47,145 nucleotides of DNA from Candidatus Marinamargulisbacteria bacterium SCGC AG-343-D04 (GTDB taxonomy: Bacteria > Margulisbacteria > Marinamargulisbacteria > GCA-2716485 > GCA-002719695), in the NCBI GenBank assembly GCA_003265885.1, contig QFBQ01000007.1, positions 1 through 47,145 on the forward strand. The letters run 5' to 3'. Positions 1 through 7,875 of this stretch are shown here, in pieces. Position 1 is the first letter of the stretch, and each line of letters begins with the position of its first letter. The notes beneath the pieces were generated by a model. That model worked only from the letters and a program-made list of their open reading frames with translations. It did not search any database and was not told the origin of the DNA. A program made the translations under genes and the position numbers.

Positions 1-114
1 AAGCAAAAATTCTTAATTAAGAAAAAAATCGTAGCAAATAGTGTATTCACCATAATTCATAATGTACTGCATTCTATTGATGATTTTAAATTGGTTAAGA
101 TCTACCTCAGTTGA
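1..114 (+). CDS. 3' end of an unrecognised reading frame (partial)
   Basis: Frame 1 is open from the window edge to a TGA at 112-114, giving 37 Lys/Ile-rich residues that end KIYLS. Only the C-terminus would be in the window, so no function can be given. It shares the short peptide TIIHN(V/L)L, read from a 20-bp near-identical DNA segment, with the decayed gene at 421-954. It could be chance in AT-rich sequence, because 37 open codons are weak evidence. Confidence 0.25.
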   Translation, partial: KQKFLIKKKIVANSVFTIIHNVLHSIDDFKLVKIYLS

Positions 115-420
115 AATATTTTTGAATTGATTATCTAACACGACTCCCCCCTTTTTATCGTCCTGGTTCTCACTCTTTATTTATGTTTCTTTATTACTCA
201 TACCCTTATTAGAATCGTTACAAACATAAAATGTGTCACCTATTATTTTTTATATCTGAATATCCGTATAGCAGATATCAACATCTTTTATAGTAACTAA
301 TTTTTATGTACTATATTTAATCAATTTATACTTAAATTTAAATAAAAAAAACAGAAAAAACATTAAAAGATTTGAATAATGGGAATAAATATATACGTGT
401 AAATTTAAAAGGAGCTTACC
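115..420. other. AT-rich non-coding stretch
   Basis: About 300 bases with no convincing reading frame, no hairpin terminator and no clear promoter pair. The only useful signal is a strong Shine-Dalgarno-like AAAAGGAG at 407-414, which belongs to the decayed gene that follows. Confidence 0.5.
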
Positions 421-954
421 ACGGCATCATTCAGGAGTTCTACCAGGAGGTCCACACGCAATACCCTGGCAACCTAATTCTAGAGACACCGAACCAAATT
501 TCATCAGTCATCTTGAGAGCATTGATACCACAATGCTATTTTCGACTATGCAGAAAAAATCCTTCAATCAAATATTTATAGATGTATATACGAATATAAT
601 TCCATCCATTCCTCCACAAGAACGAAATGCAATGGGAAACGTAGATGCTTATCTTAGGGGTAGTTTTTTGAGACATTCAACATTTAATATTAATTTTCAT
701 TTAAATAAGAATGAACCAGTTGAGGCCTTATCTTACTTCAATACTTACTCCCCACATTTACCAGAAATACAACAAAACATCCCTTTAATGAAAAATCTTT
801 TTCACTAGCTATATCCCAATTACCCGGAGTGGGCTATAAACCTTCGAGAACAACTGCCCCCTCTCACCAAGCAGCATCTTATTATAGATTCACTTCCGCC
901 ATTAAACCTACCATAATTCATAATCTACTCAATACCCCTCAGCCAAACTATTAG
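421..954 (+). pseudogene. Decayed gene of unknown function (lost start, two frameshifts)
   Basis: A Shine-Dalgarno AAAAGGAG at 407-414 sits six bases before ACG at 421, where an ATG would be expected. From ACG, frame 1 reads ASFRSSTRRSTRNTLAT and stops. Frame 2 then continues (SRDTEPNFISHLESIDTTML and on) to a TAG near 806-808. Frame 1 resumes with EKSFSLAISQLPGVGYKPSR and ends at TAG 952-954. Joined, this is about 175 residues with a Ser/Arg-rich N-terminus, in style like the unknown protein at 14862-16403, although no alignable similarity is visible. The last 26 bases overlap the 3' end of the convergent gamma-glutamyltransferase gene, so the original end may have been lost. I infer a pseudogene; consensus errors in the assembly are the alternative. 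No function is recognised. Confidence 0.5.
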
Positions 955-2620
955 GCTTCCGTGGATCTGCACTCCCAAAAAAATAACCGTCTTTCAGTAC
1001 AATACTTTCCGCAGCGCCCATCGTAGAACCTTGCTTAATTATAAAACCTCTCTTTGCCAATATATCTAAACTAGTAGCATTAACCCCTCTTTCAACACGT
1101 ATTTCATCCGGTTTCCATTGATGATGAAACCGCGGCATTACAGTAGCTTCTTGCACATTCATATCATAATCCACTATATTCAAAATCATCTGCAATACCG
1201 TTGTAATTATACGACTTCCTCCTGGACTTCCTGTCACTAAAAAAGGCTGCTCATCTTTAAACACTATTGTCGGAGACATCGAGCTTAACATCCTCTTTTC
1301 AGGAGCAATTGCATTTTTGTCGTTACCCACTAAGCCATAAGCATTTGGCACTCCTGGCTTAGCTGAAAAATCGTCCATTTCATTATTCAATAACATTCCC
1401 GTCCCCTCTACAACCATTCCGTTCCCATATGAAAAATTAAGCGTATACGTATTACTCACTACATTTCCATATCGATCCGCTACAACAAAATGTGTCGTAT
1501 TATCTCCTTCATTCATCATAAAAGCATCCGGATCATCCAGTTTCAACACATTAGAGGTACTAATCTCAGCTGCCATATCAGCCGCATAAGTTTTATCGAT
1601 TAACATCTCAACAGGCACCTCTACAAAGTCCATATCACCTATATAATGCGCTCTATCTCGATATACAAATTTTAACGCTTCTGATATCAAATGAATATTA
1701 TCTGGGTCGTGAGCTTCGTCAGTATTTAGTTCTAAATTTTCTATTATATTCAAAGCCTCCACAAGTGCAATGCCACCTGAACTTGGTGGCGGCATAGAGA
1801 CTACCCTATGCCCTTTATAAATCCCCTCAATAGGCTCTCTCCACTTTACTTCATAGTCATCCAAATCACTCTGAGTTATCAACCCATCGTTCTTTTCCAT
1901 ATAACTCACTATTTTCTTTGCAATATCTCCCTGATAAAACCCTTTTTTTCCTTTCTTTTTAATAATCGTTAATGTTTTTGCCAAGTCTTTTTGTTTAAAT
2001 ACCTCTCCAGGTTCGTAAAAAACACTATTACGCTCTTGTTTATAAAACACAGATCTCGTAGATTCATGTTGAGATAAGCGGTCATGCCTCTTTTTTAATG
2101 AATGTGAAAGCTCTGCGCTCATTTCAAAACCCTTTTTTGCATAATCAATGGCAGGTTGAATCACATCTCTCCTAGATAACAGTCCAAATTTTTGATGTGC
2201 AGCTTCCAGCCCAGCAACCGTTCCAGGAACCCCAGCAGAATAAATAGAAAATCTCGATTTCTTACTATCAACGTCCCCGTCTTCATCCAAAAACAAATCT
2301 TTAGTCGATAATTTAGGAGCTTTCTCCCTGTAGTCCAACGCATATACACGATTATCTTTCTTGCTATAAATCATCATGAAACCGCCCCCTGCCAAATTTC
2401 CTGCCTTAGGCAAGGTCACCGCCAAGGTATACCCTATCGCACACGCCGCATCCACAGCATTTCCACCTTTTTTCAAAATATCTAAACCCACCTGCGTCGC
2501 TAAACGCTCTTCTGTAACGACCATCCCATGCTTTCCTACAACAGGGTGATGTATATCACTAGAATCAAATAAATTAGGGTATGAATATGAAGAAATTAAC
2601 CAGTAAAACAAACAAAGCAT
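929..2620 (-). CDS. ggt: Gamma-glutamyltransferase
   Basis: Cleaves or transfers the gamma-glutamyl group of glutathione and related amides, normally in the periplasm. The Ntn-hydrolase autoprocessing site is visible as Asn-Thr-Thr-His near residue 375, where the first Thr becomes the N-terminal nucleophile of the small subunit. The GSPGGSRI motif and the C-terminal LAEGY are also typical. I chose the ATG at 2618-2620 (563 aa), which starts a hydrophobic signal-like segment MLCLFYWLISS. A longer in-frame start (TTG at 2668) would translate straight through a 12-bp perfect hairpin and overlap ilvC, so it is unlikely. No clear Shine-Dalgarno precedes the chosen start. Family assignment is secure; the start is moderately sure. 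Confidence 0.93.
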   Translation of the reverse strand: MLCLFYWLISSYSYPNLFDSSDIHHPVVGKHGMVVTEERLATQVGLDILKKGGNAVDAACAIGYTLAVTLPKAGNLAGGGFMMIYSKKDNRVYALDYREKAPKLSTKDLFLDEDGDVDSKKSRFSIYSAGVPGTVAGLEAAHQKFGLLSRRDVIQPAIDYAKKGFEMSAELSHSLKKRHDRLSQHESTRSVFYKQERNSVFYEPGEVFKQKDLAKTLTIIKKKGKKGFYQGDIAKKIVSYMEKNDGLITQSDLDDYEVKWREPIEGIYKGHRVVSMPPPSSGGIALVEALNIIENLELNTDEAHDPDNIHLISEALKFVYRDRAHYIGDMDFVEVPVEMLIDKTYAADMAAEISTSNVLKLDDPDAFMMNEGDNTTHFVVADRYGNVVSNTYTLNFSYGNGMVVEGTGMLLNNEMDDFSAKPGVPNAYGLVGNDKNAIAPEKRMLSSMSPTIVFKDEQPFLVTGSPGGSRIITTVLQMILNIVDYDMNVQEATVMPRFHHQWKPDEIRVERGVNATSLDILAKRGFIIKQGSTMGAAESIVLKDGYFFGSADPRKPNSLAEGY

Positions 2621-2648
2621 ATATAGCGGCTTTAAGGCCGCTATATAT
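2619..2648 (-). terminator. Hairpin terminator of ilvC overlapping the ggt start
   Basis: Perfect 12-bp inverted repeat (arms 2619-2630 and 2637-2648, 6-nt loop) beginning nine bases after the ilvC stop. On the minus strand it is followed by a T-rich GCTTTGTTTT. The lower part of the stem contains the ATG chosen for ggt, so read-through RNA would bury that start codon in the hairpin. Confidence 0.6.
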
Positions 2649-2657
2649 CGAATAGAA

Positions 2658-4145
2658 TTATACTTCAAGGACTGCTATATCCACTGTGGGTCTTAATTCA
2701 GCACACACCAAAAAAGCATCATGTACAGAATGAGACTCAAACTTTGCAATCAGTTCTGAATCAACAACATCGTCTCGCTTTAGCTGAGTATACGCTTGCT
2801 GACGCAAATTGTAATCAAATCGAGGAGCCCATTTTCTTGCACCTAAACGTGCCGTTGTTGAGCAGTTATCAATCATAAAAGCTATTCCTTTATAATCTAT
2901 ATATGGGTTTAAAGAGTCCACACTTTCTATAATCGATTCATTAATCACTTCAGAATAAGAATGTCCATGTTCTAATAACACATCAATTTGCGCCATCATA
3001 GTTGCTACAAATACTCCCGCAGTTGTAGGGTCTATAGGTCTATCTTCAGGTTTTTCTGAACGATTGGCCCTAACACTCTCTCCTACTACCCACATCGGCG
3101 TTCCATCAATTTTACCCATTGGATATCTAGAAAAACGCTCATTTGCCAAGATAACACTTCTAATTTCATTACAACTTGCCACTTCTTGATAAATTTCTAA
3201 CAAAATTTCAAATGCTGGATGATATGAGGCCGAATACGCTTTTTGAAACAACTCTTTTTCATTGTCATTAAAACGAGCATAAACACCCTTCATTCCCTCT
3301 TTAGAAATGATTTTGGTAATAGGACCTGTTATACATTCTGCCGTACGCTTAAATGCATCTTCAGGAGAAACGTTGTGTTGTAAATTATAGTCATATAAAC
3401 CTTCACAAATACCGTGAACAGCGCCTAATAAAATCCCACGTTCACCATATATATCAGACTTAAACTCCGATTCTAATGTCGTTTGAAAGGAAAAAGGTGC
3501 ACCTAATGCTACTGCCCAACCCAATGCCACATTCGTTGCTTTCCCATCAACATCTTGATGAACTGCAAAACTTGCATTAATTCCAGCTCCATTGACTTCT
3601 TTTCCTTGCTCATATAATCGTCTTACTGATGGCCCCATCCCTTTTGGACACACAGCAATTACATTAATATTTTCTGGAAACGATTCTCCAACACTATTTA
3701 AATACCCCAATAAAAACCCATGAGACAATCCTAAGGTTGCCCCTGGCTTCATTGCCGAAAACACATCTTTATACACCTTAGCTTGCGCCCCATCAGCGAT
3801 CAATAATAGAACCAAGTCTGATTCTTTAATAACCTGATACATCTCTCCCAAAGTTCCATTTTCTTTTGTAAACCCTGCCGCTTCTGCAGAAGGAATAGAT
3901 GAAGAATTGTCTCTTAACCCAACAACAACGTTTATAGAGGTTCCTTCTAATGAGTCACGTAAATTTTTTGCCTGTGCGGGTCCTTGCGATGACCAACCTA
4001 TGACACCTACCTGAGAAATACCCTCAAATGCTTCTGGCAATTTTTCTATAAGGTGTCTCCCACCTCTTACAATATACTCTTCCGTATCTCCTAACTGGAT
4101 ACGTTCCTTTTCAAAAATTTGTGATTCAAAACCTTGTGATGACAT
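2658..4145 (-). CDS. ilvC: Ketol-acid reductoisomerase, long plant-type (class II)
   Basis: Second enzyme of valine/isoleucine synthesis: isomerises and NADPH-reduces acetolactate or acetohydroxybutyrate. At 495 aa it is the long class II form. The Rossmann segment reads GVIGWSSQGPAQAKNLRDSL, close to the chloroplast version but with Ser where plants have the middle Gly. The Mg-binding helix has DIYGERGILLGAVHG. A good Shine-Dalgarno (CAGGAGAAT) lies before the ATG. No other branched-chain genes are adjacent, so this is an orphan pathway gene. The 86-bp upstream gap carries a possible promoter. Assignment is secure. Confidence 0.96.
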   Translation of the reverse strand: MSSQGFESQIFEKERIQLGDTEEYIVRGGRHLIEKLPEAFEGISQVGVIGWSSQGPAQAKNLRDSLEGTSINVVVGLRDNSSSIPSAEAAGFTKENGTLGEMYQVIKESDLVLLLIADGAQAKVYKDVFSAMKPGATLGLSHGFLLGYLNSVGESFPENINVIAVCPKGMGPSVRRLYEQGKEVNGAGINASFAVHQDVDGKATNVALGWAVALGAPFSFQTTLESEFKSDIYGERGILLGAVHGICEGLYDYNLQHNVSPEDAFKRTAECITGPITKIISKEGMKGVYARFNDNEKELFQKAYSASYHPAFEILLEIYQEVASCNEIRSVILANERFSRYPMGKIDGTPMWVVGESVRANRSEKPEDRPIDPTTAGVFVATMMAQIDVLLEHGHSYSEVINESIIESVDSLNPYIDYKGIAFMIDNCSTTARLGARKWAPRFDYNLRQQAYTQLKRDDVVDSELIAKFESHSVHDAFLVCAELRPTVDIAVLEV

Positions 4146-4231
4146 AGTCTTATTCTCCTGCTTTATTAATAAGAGCTATATTGTGATTGAATATAGTGTA
4201 AACGTCAAGAAATTGAGCTTATATCACATAC

Positions 4232-4873
4232 CTATTGAGTTACTTCTTTAACATATTCATTAAGAATGAGTGTTTTTATAAATTCTTCATTTCTATTATC
4301 TGTAGTCAAATAAGTCATTTGTATTGAAATACAATCCGATTTTTGTATGGACTTGGATATAATTGATAACTTAAAATGTTTAACTTGCATATCGAACCAA
4401 TCGATATCAGATTCATTAAATAGCTTAATAGTCGTATTAAATTTAAATCGACGATGCTTATTATTTTGTATCAGTCGTGTTATTAAAAAATAAACATAGA
4501 TAAACCCTAAACATATAAAAGACTCTACATAATATTCCATTCCAACCAAAACCCCCAAAGATCCCACCACCCATAATGTAGCCGCCGTTGTTAAGCCCGT
4601 AATCATACGTTTTGACTGGAAAATAGCTCCCGCACCAATAAAACCTAACCCAGACACAATTTGTGCTGCAATTCGACTTGGGTCCGCAGGAAAGGCCATG
4701 GATATAGACATATGTGTAAAAATGGTTGCACCAAGACATATCATCGCATATGTTTTTATACCTGCAGGTTTGGCCCTATATTCCCGCTCAATCCCCAGCA
4801 CAAATCCAATGACTAACGAAATAACACATTTTAGTATAAATACTATATTCAATTCTTCTATTAATGAAAACAT
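4232..4873 (-). CDS. MgtC/SapB-family membrane protein
   Basis: Integral membrane protein of 213 aa with four to five hydrophobic segments in the first 135 residues and a soluble C-terminal part (about 140-213) that probably folds like the ACT-type domain of MgtC. The family signature is clear: GIEREYRAKPAGIKTYA, then PSRIAAQIVSGLGFIGAGAI and GLTTAATLWVVGSLG. In pathogens MgtC supports growth in low Mg2+ and modulates the F-type ATPase; whether this homologue does so is unknown. It precedes ilvC on the same strand by 86 bp but is unlikely to be functionally linked. Confidence 0.88.
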   Translation of the reverse strand: MFSLIEELNIVFILKCVISLVIGFVLGIEREYRAKPAGIKTYAMICLGATIFTHMSISMAFPADPSRIAAQIVSGLGFIGAGAIFQSKRMITGLTTAATLWVVGSLGVLVGMEYYVESFICLGFIYVYFLITRLIQNNKHRRFKFNTTIKLFNESDIDWFDMQVKHFKLSIISKSIQKSDCISIQMTYLTTDNRNEEFIKTLILNEYVKEVTQ

Positions 4874-5003
4874 TCTGTAATATATACCACTCCTCTTTAC
4901 ATCTTAAACACTACTATTTTACGAAATATGAAATTTTTTTCACTTTTTATACGATAACTATATAGAAGAGACATAAATTGAATTTTGAACAGATTCTTTT
5001 TAT

Positions 5004-5032
5004 AAGAGCTGCCCCCCCCTTTTGCAGCTCTT
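5004..5032 (-). terminator. Stem-loop downstream of the cache-domain gene
   Basis: Nine-bp perfect stem (AAGAGCTGC at 5004-5012, GCAGCTCTT at 5024-5032) around a loop holding the rest of a run of eight C (5012-5019) and four T. With one mismatch the stem extends into flanking T/A tracts, so it could end transcription in either direction. It lies 11 bases after the stop at 5044. Confidence 0.5.
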
Positions 5033-5043
5033 TTAAAAATAGT

Positions 5044-6258
5044 TTATTTCTTATGTCTAATTAGCTTTTCTTTTATTTGTTGATAGGAAAAAATAAGTTC
5101 AGATATCTCTTTACACGATGATGAAACAGCTGTAGTGTCCACATTGCCATAATATAATCGCTCAATATCCTTTTTTAATTGTTTTAATGGTTTCGCTATG
5201 TAGTACGCTAATCCAAACACTCCTACAATCAACACTAATACCATCACGGCAAGAATAGAAAAATTAATAGGCGATTTTGGAAGTTTCATTCCTAACAACT
5301 CTTTTTCCGACACAACGATTACAATCTTCCATTTTTTTCCAAAAAACTCTGGAAATGATGCAAAAGATGCCAAATATCTAACCCCTTCTTTTTCAAATTT
5401 AAAACGATCAATTTTCAATAATTCATAGTTAGAAAATGTATCTTTGACCAAATCATCATTTATTTGTGTAATATGTAGAGGTTCTACAGTCTCTTTATCT
5501 AGAGTCTCAAATGAAATATTATTAGGCCGAGATACAACTTGATTTTTATCATTTATTATTAGAATACGAGAATTCTTATATTTTAATTGAGCTTTTAAAA
5601 ACTCCGAAATTTTTGCTAGCTCAATATCTACTCCAAATACCCCTCCAAAACGATCATTCTGATCATAAGTCGGGTACGATGCTGTTATCCCTGGCCTTTT
5701 TCCTGTATGAAAAATATAAACATCCGTCCAAAAACGCTGCTCAGACTCTTTGGCCCCTATATACCAAGGTCGTACGCGTGGATCATAATCAATTTTTGTG
5801 GTTGATTTTTTGACAATTTGATCAAATGAATTTCGATATCGATAAAAAATCTTATCGCGTTTCGGATCAACAATTTTAGAACTCAAGGTTCTGTTTTTAT
5901 CTCGATAAACCATAATAAACTTTCCGTCTAAATTCGCAAAATATAACTTTTGTAATTGTGAATGAGGTTTAATCGTTCCTAATAAAAAATTTTCTAGCTG
6001 GTCTACATTATTTTCAGATAATACATTTTTCTGCACAAGCAAGGACGCTGACTCTGCGATAATAATCGCTGGCATTAAATAATTCGTGGTCTTTTCAATA
6101 ATCGTTTGATTCATCTGGTTAATGATCTCATTCGATAATTGTTCGTTTTTTTCTATAGAAGATGTATTAAAGGCAAACCATAACATCCCCACCAATACGG
6201 TAAAAAAGATAAAAACAGTCGCATATAATGTTATGAAAATAGATATCTTTTTTTTCAT
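5044..6258 (-). CDS. Membrane-anchored cache-domain sensor without an output domain
   Basis: 404 aa. Transmembrane helix 1 lies at about residues 7-30, followed by a roughly 300-residue periplasmic region with the double-cache pattern (an FWTDVY segment, GKRPGITASYPTYDQ, then GGVFGVDIELAKISEFL). Transmembrane helix 2 is at about 330-355, followed by a short HAMP-like linker (AKPLKQLKKDIERLYYGNV) and the end of the protein. Such architecture usually carries a methyl-accepting, kinase, GGDEF or cyclase module after HAMP. Here only about 50 residues remain and the stop is followed by a hairpin, so a downstream frameshift is not obvious. It may act with a separate partner or be a truncated receptor. 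The ligand cannot be predicted. Confidence 0.8.
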   Translation of the reverse strand: MKKKISIFITLYATVFIFFTVLVGMLWFAFNTSSIEKNEQLSNEIINQMNQTIIEKTTNYLMPAIIIAESASLLVQKNVLSENNVDQLENFLLGTIKPHSQLQKLYFANLDGKFIMVYRDKNRTLSSKIVDPKRDKIFYRYRNSFDQIVKKSTTKIDYDPRVRPWYIGAKESEQRFWTDVYIFHTGKRPGITASYPTYDQNDRFGGVFGVDIELAKISEFLKAQLKYKNSRILIINDKNQVVSRPNNISFETLDKETVEPLHITQINDDLVKDTFSNYELLKIDRFKFEKEGVRYLASFASFPEFFGKKWKIVIVVSEKELLGMKLPKSPINFSILAVMVLVLIVGVFGLAYYIAKPLKQLKKDIERLYYGNVDTTAVSSSCKEISELIFSYQQIKEKLIRHKK

Positions 6259-6326
6259 AGCCTTCCTCTGTCTTGTGTTGTAAACTCTTTACGCTATACT
6301 CTATAATACCATTAATAGTTTATACT

Positions 6327-6719
6327 ATGAAAAGAAAAATTATAATATCTGCTGTGTTTTTATGTTTACTAGGGAGCCTTTTATTCGTTTTTAGAATAAC
6401 GGTTCAGCAAACTCACATTCAAGCATCTTTTCGTCCATTATCTGAAAAGGAATGGATAACATTATCCTCATCTTCTGAAACCTTAAAACGGGGTAGTGTA
6501 CAGTTCTATCAACGATGTAAAAAATGTCATGGAGCCGATGCAACCGGTGGCTATAAAGGCCCTAACTTAACAGACCCCTTATGGATATATGGAGATAGCT
6601 ATAACGATATTTATCATAGCATTTTCTATTCAAAAGGTGATATGAAGGGATATGGAAAAAAGTTAGTTTCGGATGATCTTCATGCTCTTACTGTTTATAT
6701 CAAGTCTCTACAAAAGTAA
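6327..6719 (+). CDS. Small membrane-anchored cytochrome c (one haem)
   Basis: 130 aa starting at the ATG at 6327: an N-terminal hydrophobic anchor or signal (KIIISAVFLCLLGSLLFVF), then one c-type haem site CKKCHG and a likely axial Met in GDMKGYG. The size and the pattern around CKKCHGADATGGYKGPNL match class I cytochrome c domains of the CcoP/cytochrome c6 kind. It acts in periplasmic electron transfer; the partner is not in the window. An earlier in-frame codon at 6273 would add 18 residues in front of the positively charged n-region and is less likely. Confidence 0.85.
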   Translation: MKRKIIISAVFLCLLGSLLFVFRITVQQTHIQASFRPLSEKEWITLSSSSETLKRGSVQFYQRCKKCHGADATGGYKGPNLTDPLWIYGDSYNDIYHSIFYSKGDMKGYGKKLVSDDLHALTVYIKSLQK

Positions 6720-6762
6720 CCGTACTCTATTTAGTTATTCTACTCACGTTTAAACATAAAAA

Positions 6763-6784
6763 AAGGCCAGAAATTTCTGGCCTT
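6763..6784. terminator. Bidirectional palindromic terminator
   Basis: A perfect 22-nt palindrome (arms AAGGCCAGAAA and TTTCTGGCCTT) preceded by an A-run and followed by AATTATTTCTTT. It lies between the cytochrome c stop (plus) and the beta-barrel stop (minus), so it can serve both convergent genes. Confidence 0.8.
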
Positions 6785-6809
6785 AATTATTTCTTTATTT
6801 ATATTTAAA

Positions 6810-7340
6810 TTAAAATACAAATCCTAAAGAACTTTCGATACTATACGTTAATCCCGTTGGATCCATATCAATCAAGCTTTCATCTCCAACATTGTAATCA
6901 AACTCTCCAACTCCAAAACCCAAAGAACCTCCAAACGTTAAATTAACTATATCACTAAACAAAAAAGAATATCCAAACTTTACATGAACATCAATTAAAT
7001 TCAACGATGCATCTAAAGTAGTTACCCCAAGAAAACCATTTTGTGTATAATCAAAAGTTCGATAAGAAACTGCAGGACCGTAATAAAAACCTTTAAAAGC
7101 TGTTCCCCCTGTAAAAATATAATAACCAACACCTAAATTAGAAAGTTTAATCGTCTCACTTCCAATCTCTCCGTCAAAAAAAGTGTACCCTGCTCCAACC
7201 ACATGATTCTGGAAAACTCTTTTGTATTCAAGCCCTGTCCCAACAAATGGAAGCTCTAACTTTCCAGACAACAAGTTATCCGAAGCCATCAAAGAAACAC
7301 TTAACATTAACGCACATATCCCTACTAAAATATTTTTCAT
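6810..7340 (-). CDS. Outer-membrane beta-barrel-like protein
   Basis: 176 aa with a cleavable signal peptide (MKNILVGICALMLSVSLMA, cut after LMA) followed by alternating amphipathic strands and a C-terminal ...SSLGFVF ending in Phe, the usual recognition signal for outer-membrane assembly. A strong Shine-Dalgarno AAAGGAGAA precedes the ATG. No porin or OmpA-like sequence motif is recognised. It lies between the dap operon and cytochrome c with its own terminator, so it is probably a single-gene unit. Confidence 0.7.
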   Translation of the reverse strand: MKNILVGICALMLSVSLMASDNLLSGKLELPFVGTGLEYKRVFQNHVVGAGYTFFDGEIGSETIKLSNLGVGYYIFTGGTAFKGFYYGPAVSYRTFDYTQNGFLGVTTLDASLNLIDVHVKFGYSFLFSDIVNLTFGGSLGFGVGEFDYNVGDESLIDMDPTGLTYSIESSLGFVF

Positions 7341-7407
7341 ACTATTCTCCTTTTATTATTAATTTAACGAAATTTTATACAATTACACCAAAAATGTAAA
7401 GTATTTA

Positions 7408-7875
7408 TCAAATAAAATAAAACCCCACAAATGGGGCAAAATCGTCGCTTCCATCTAATCCAAAATGATTAAAAATTTCATAATAATCAAACGATGCTGT
7501 CCATTTTTCTTGACCTCTAGATGAAAGAACTACATTTTGACGATTAACAGGCTCCCATTCCTCTCCATTTAAATACTCAATATTAAAAAAAAAGTCTTTC
7601 TTATCCAGCTTGAAAGTCTCCAAAACATCTCCATCAGAAAAATATAATTGGCCTAAATTACTAAATACTAAATAAAGAATATTCTCTGCTCCTTGATCTT
7701 TTTCTCTATTAAATACCTTCACAACTCTATGGGTAGCCTCTTTAAATTCTGGATGTATCTCAACTAATTGAGCTATTTTTTGCTCTGTACTTTTTCTTAC
7801 AATCGAATACCCCTCATTTTTTAAAAACTCATAAGCGTCTGCTAATGAATAACTAGATGAAGAAAGTTCAATCAT
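7408..7875 (-). CDS. Unknown protein, last gene of the dap operon
   Basis: 155 aa, no signal peptide, no membrane segment and no motif I recognise. The start ATG overlaps the dapD stop by 8 bp (ATGATTGA), so translational coupling with dapD is likely. The first 40 residues look helical (SLADAYEFLKNEGYSIV) and the rest is rich in aromatic residues and beta-strand-like. The operon position suggests a role near lysine or cell-wall precursor synthesis, but that is context only. Confidence 0.65.
   Translation of the reverse strand: MIELSSSSYSLADAYEFLKNEGYSIVRKSTEQKIAQLVEIHPEFKEATHRVVKVFNREKDQGAENILYLVFSNLGQLYFSDGDVLETFKLDKKDFFFNIEYLNGEEWEPVNRQNVVLSSRGQEKWTASFDYYEIFNHFGLDGSDDFAPFVGFYFI

Noticed and set aside
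372..581. A 69-codon reading frame starting with TTG in the AT-rich left end
   Set aside because: It has no Shine-Dalgarno at its start, and the well-placed AAAAGGAG at 407 points to the ACG at 421 in another frame. The joined frames from 421 explain the region better.
2621..2668. A 16-residue N-terminal extension of gamma-glutamyltransferase from TTG
   Set aside because: The extra codons are exactly the ilvC terminator hairpin, and they would place a poor sequence before the signal peptide.
5012..5019. Run of eight C as a phase-variation tract
   Set aside because: It lies in the loop of an intergenic hairpin after a stop codon, not in a coding or promoter region, so slippage would have little effect.
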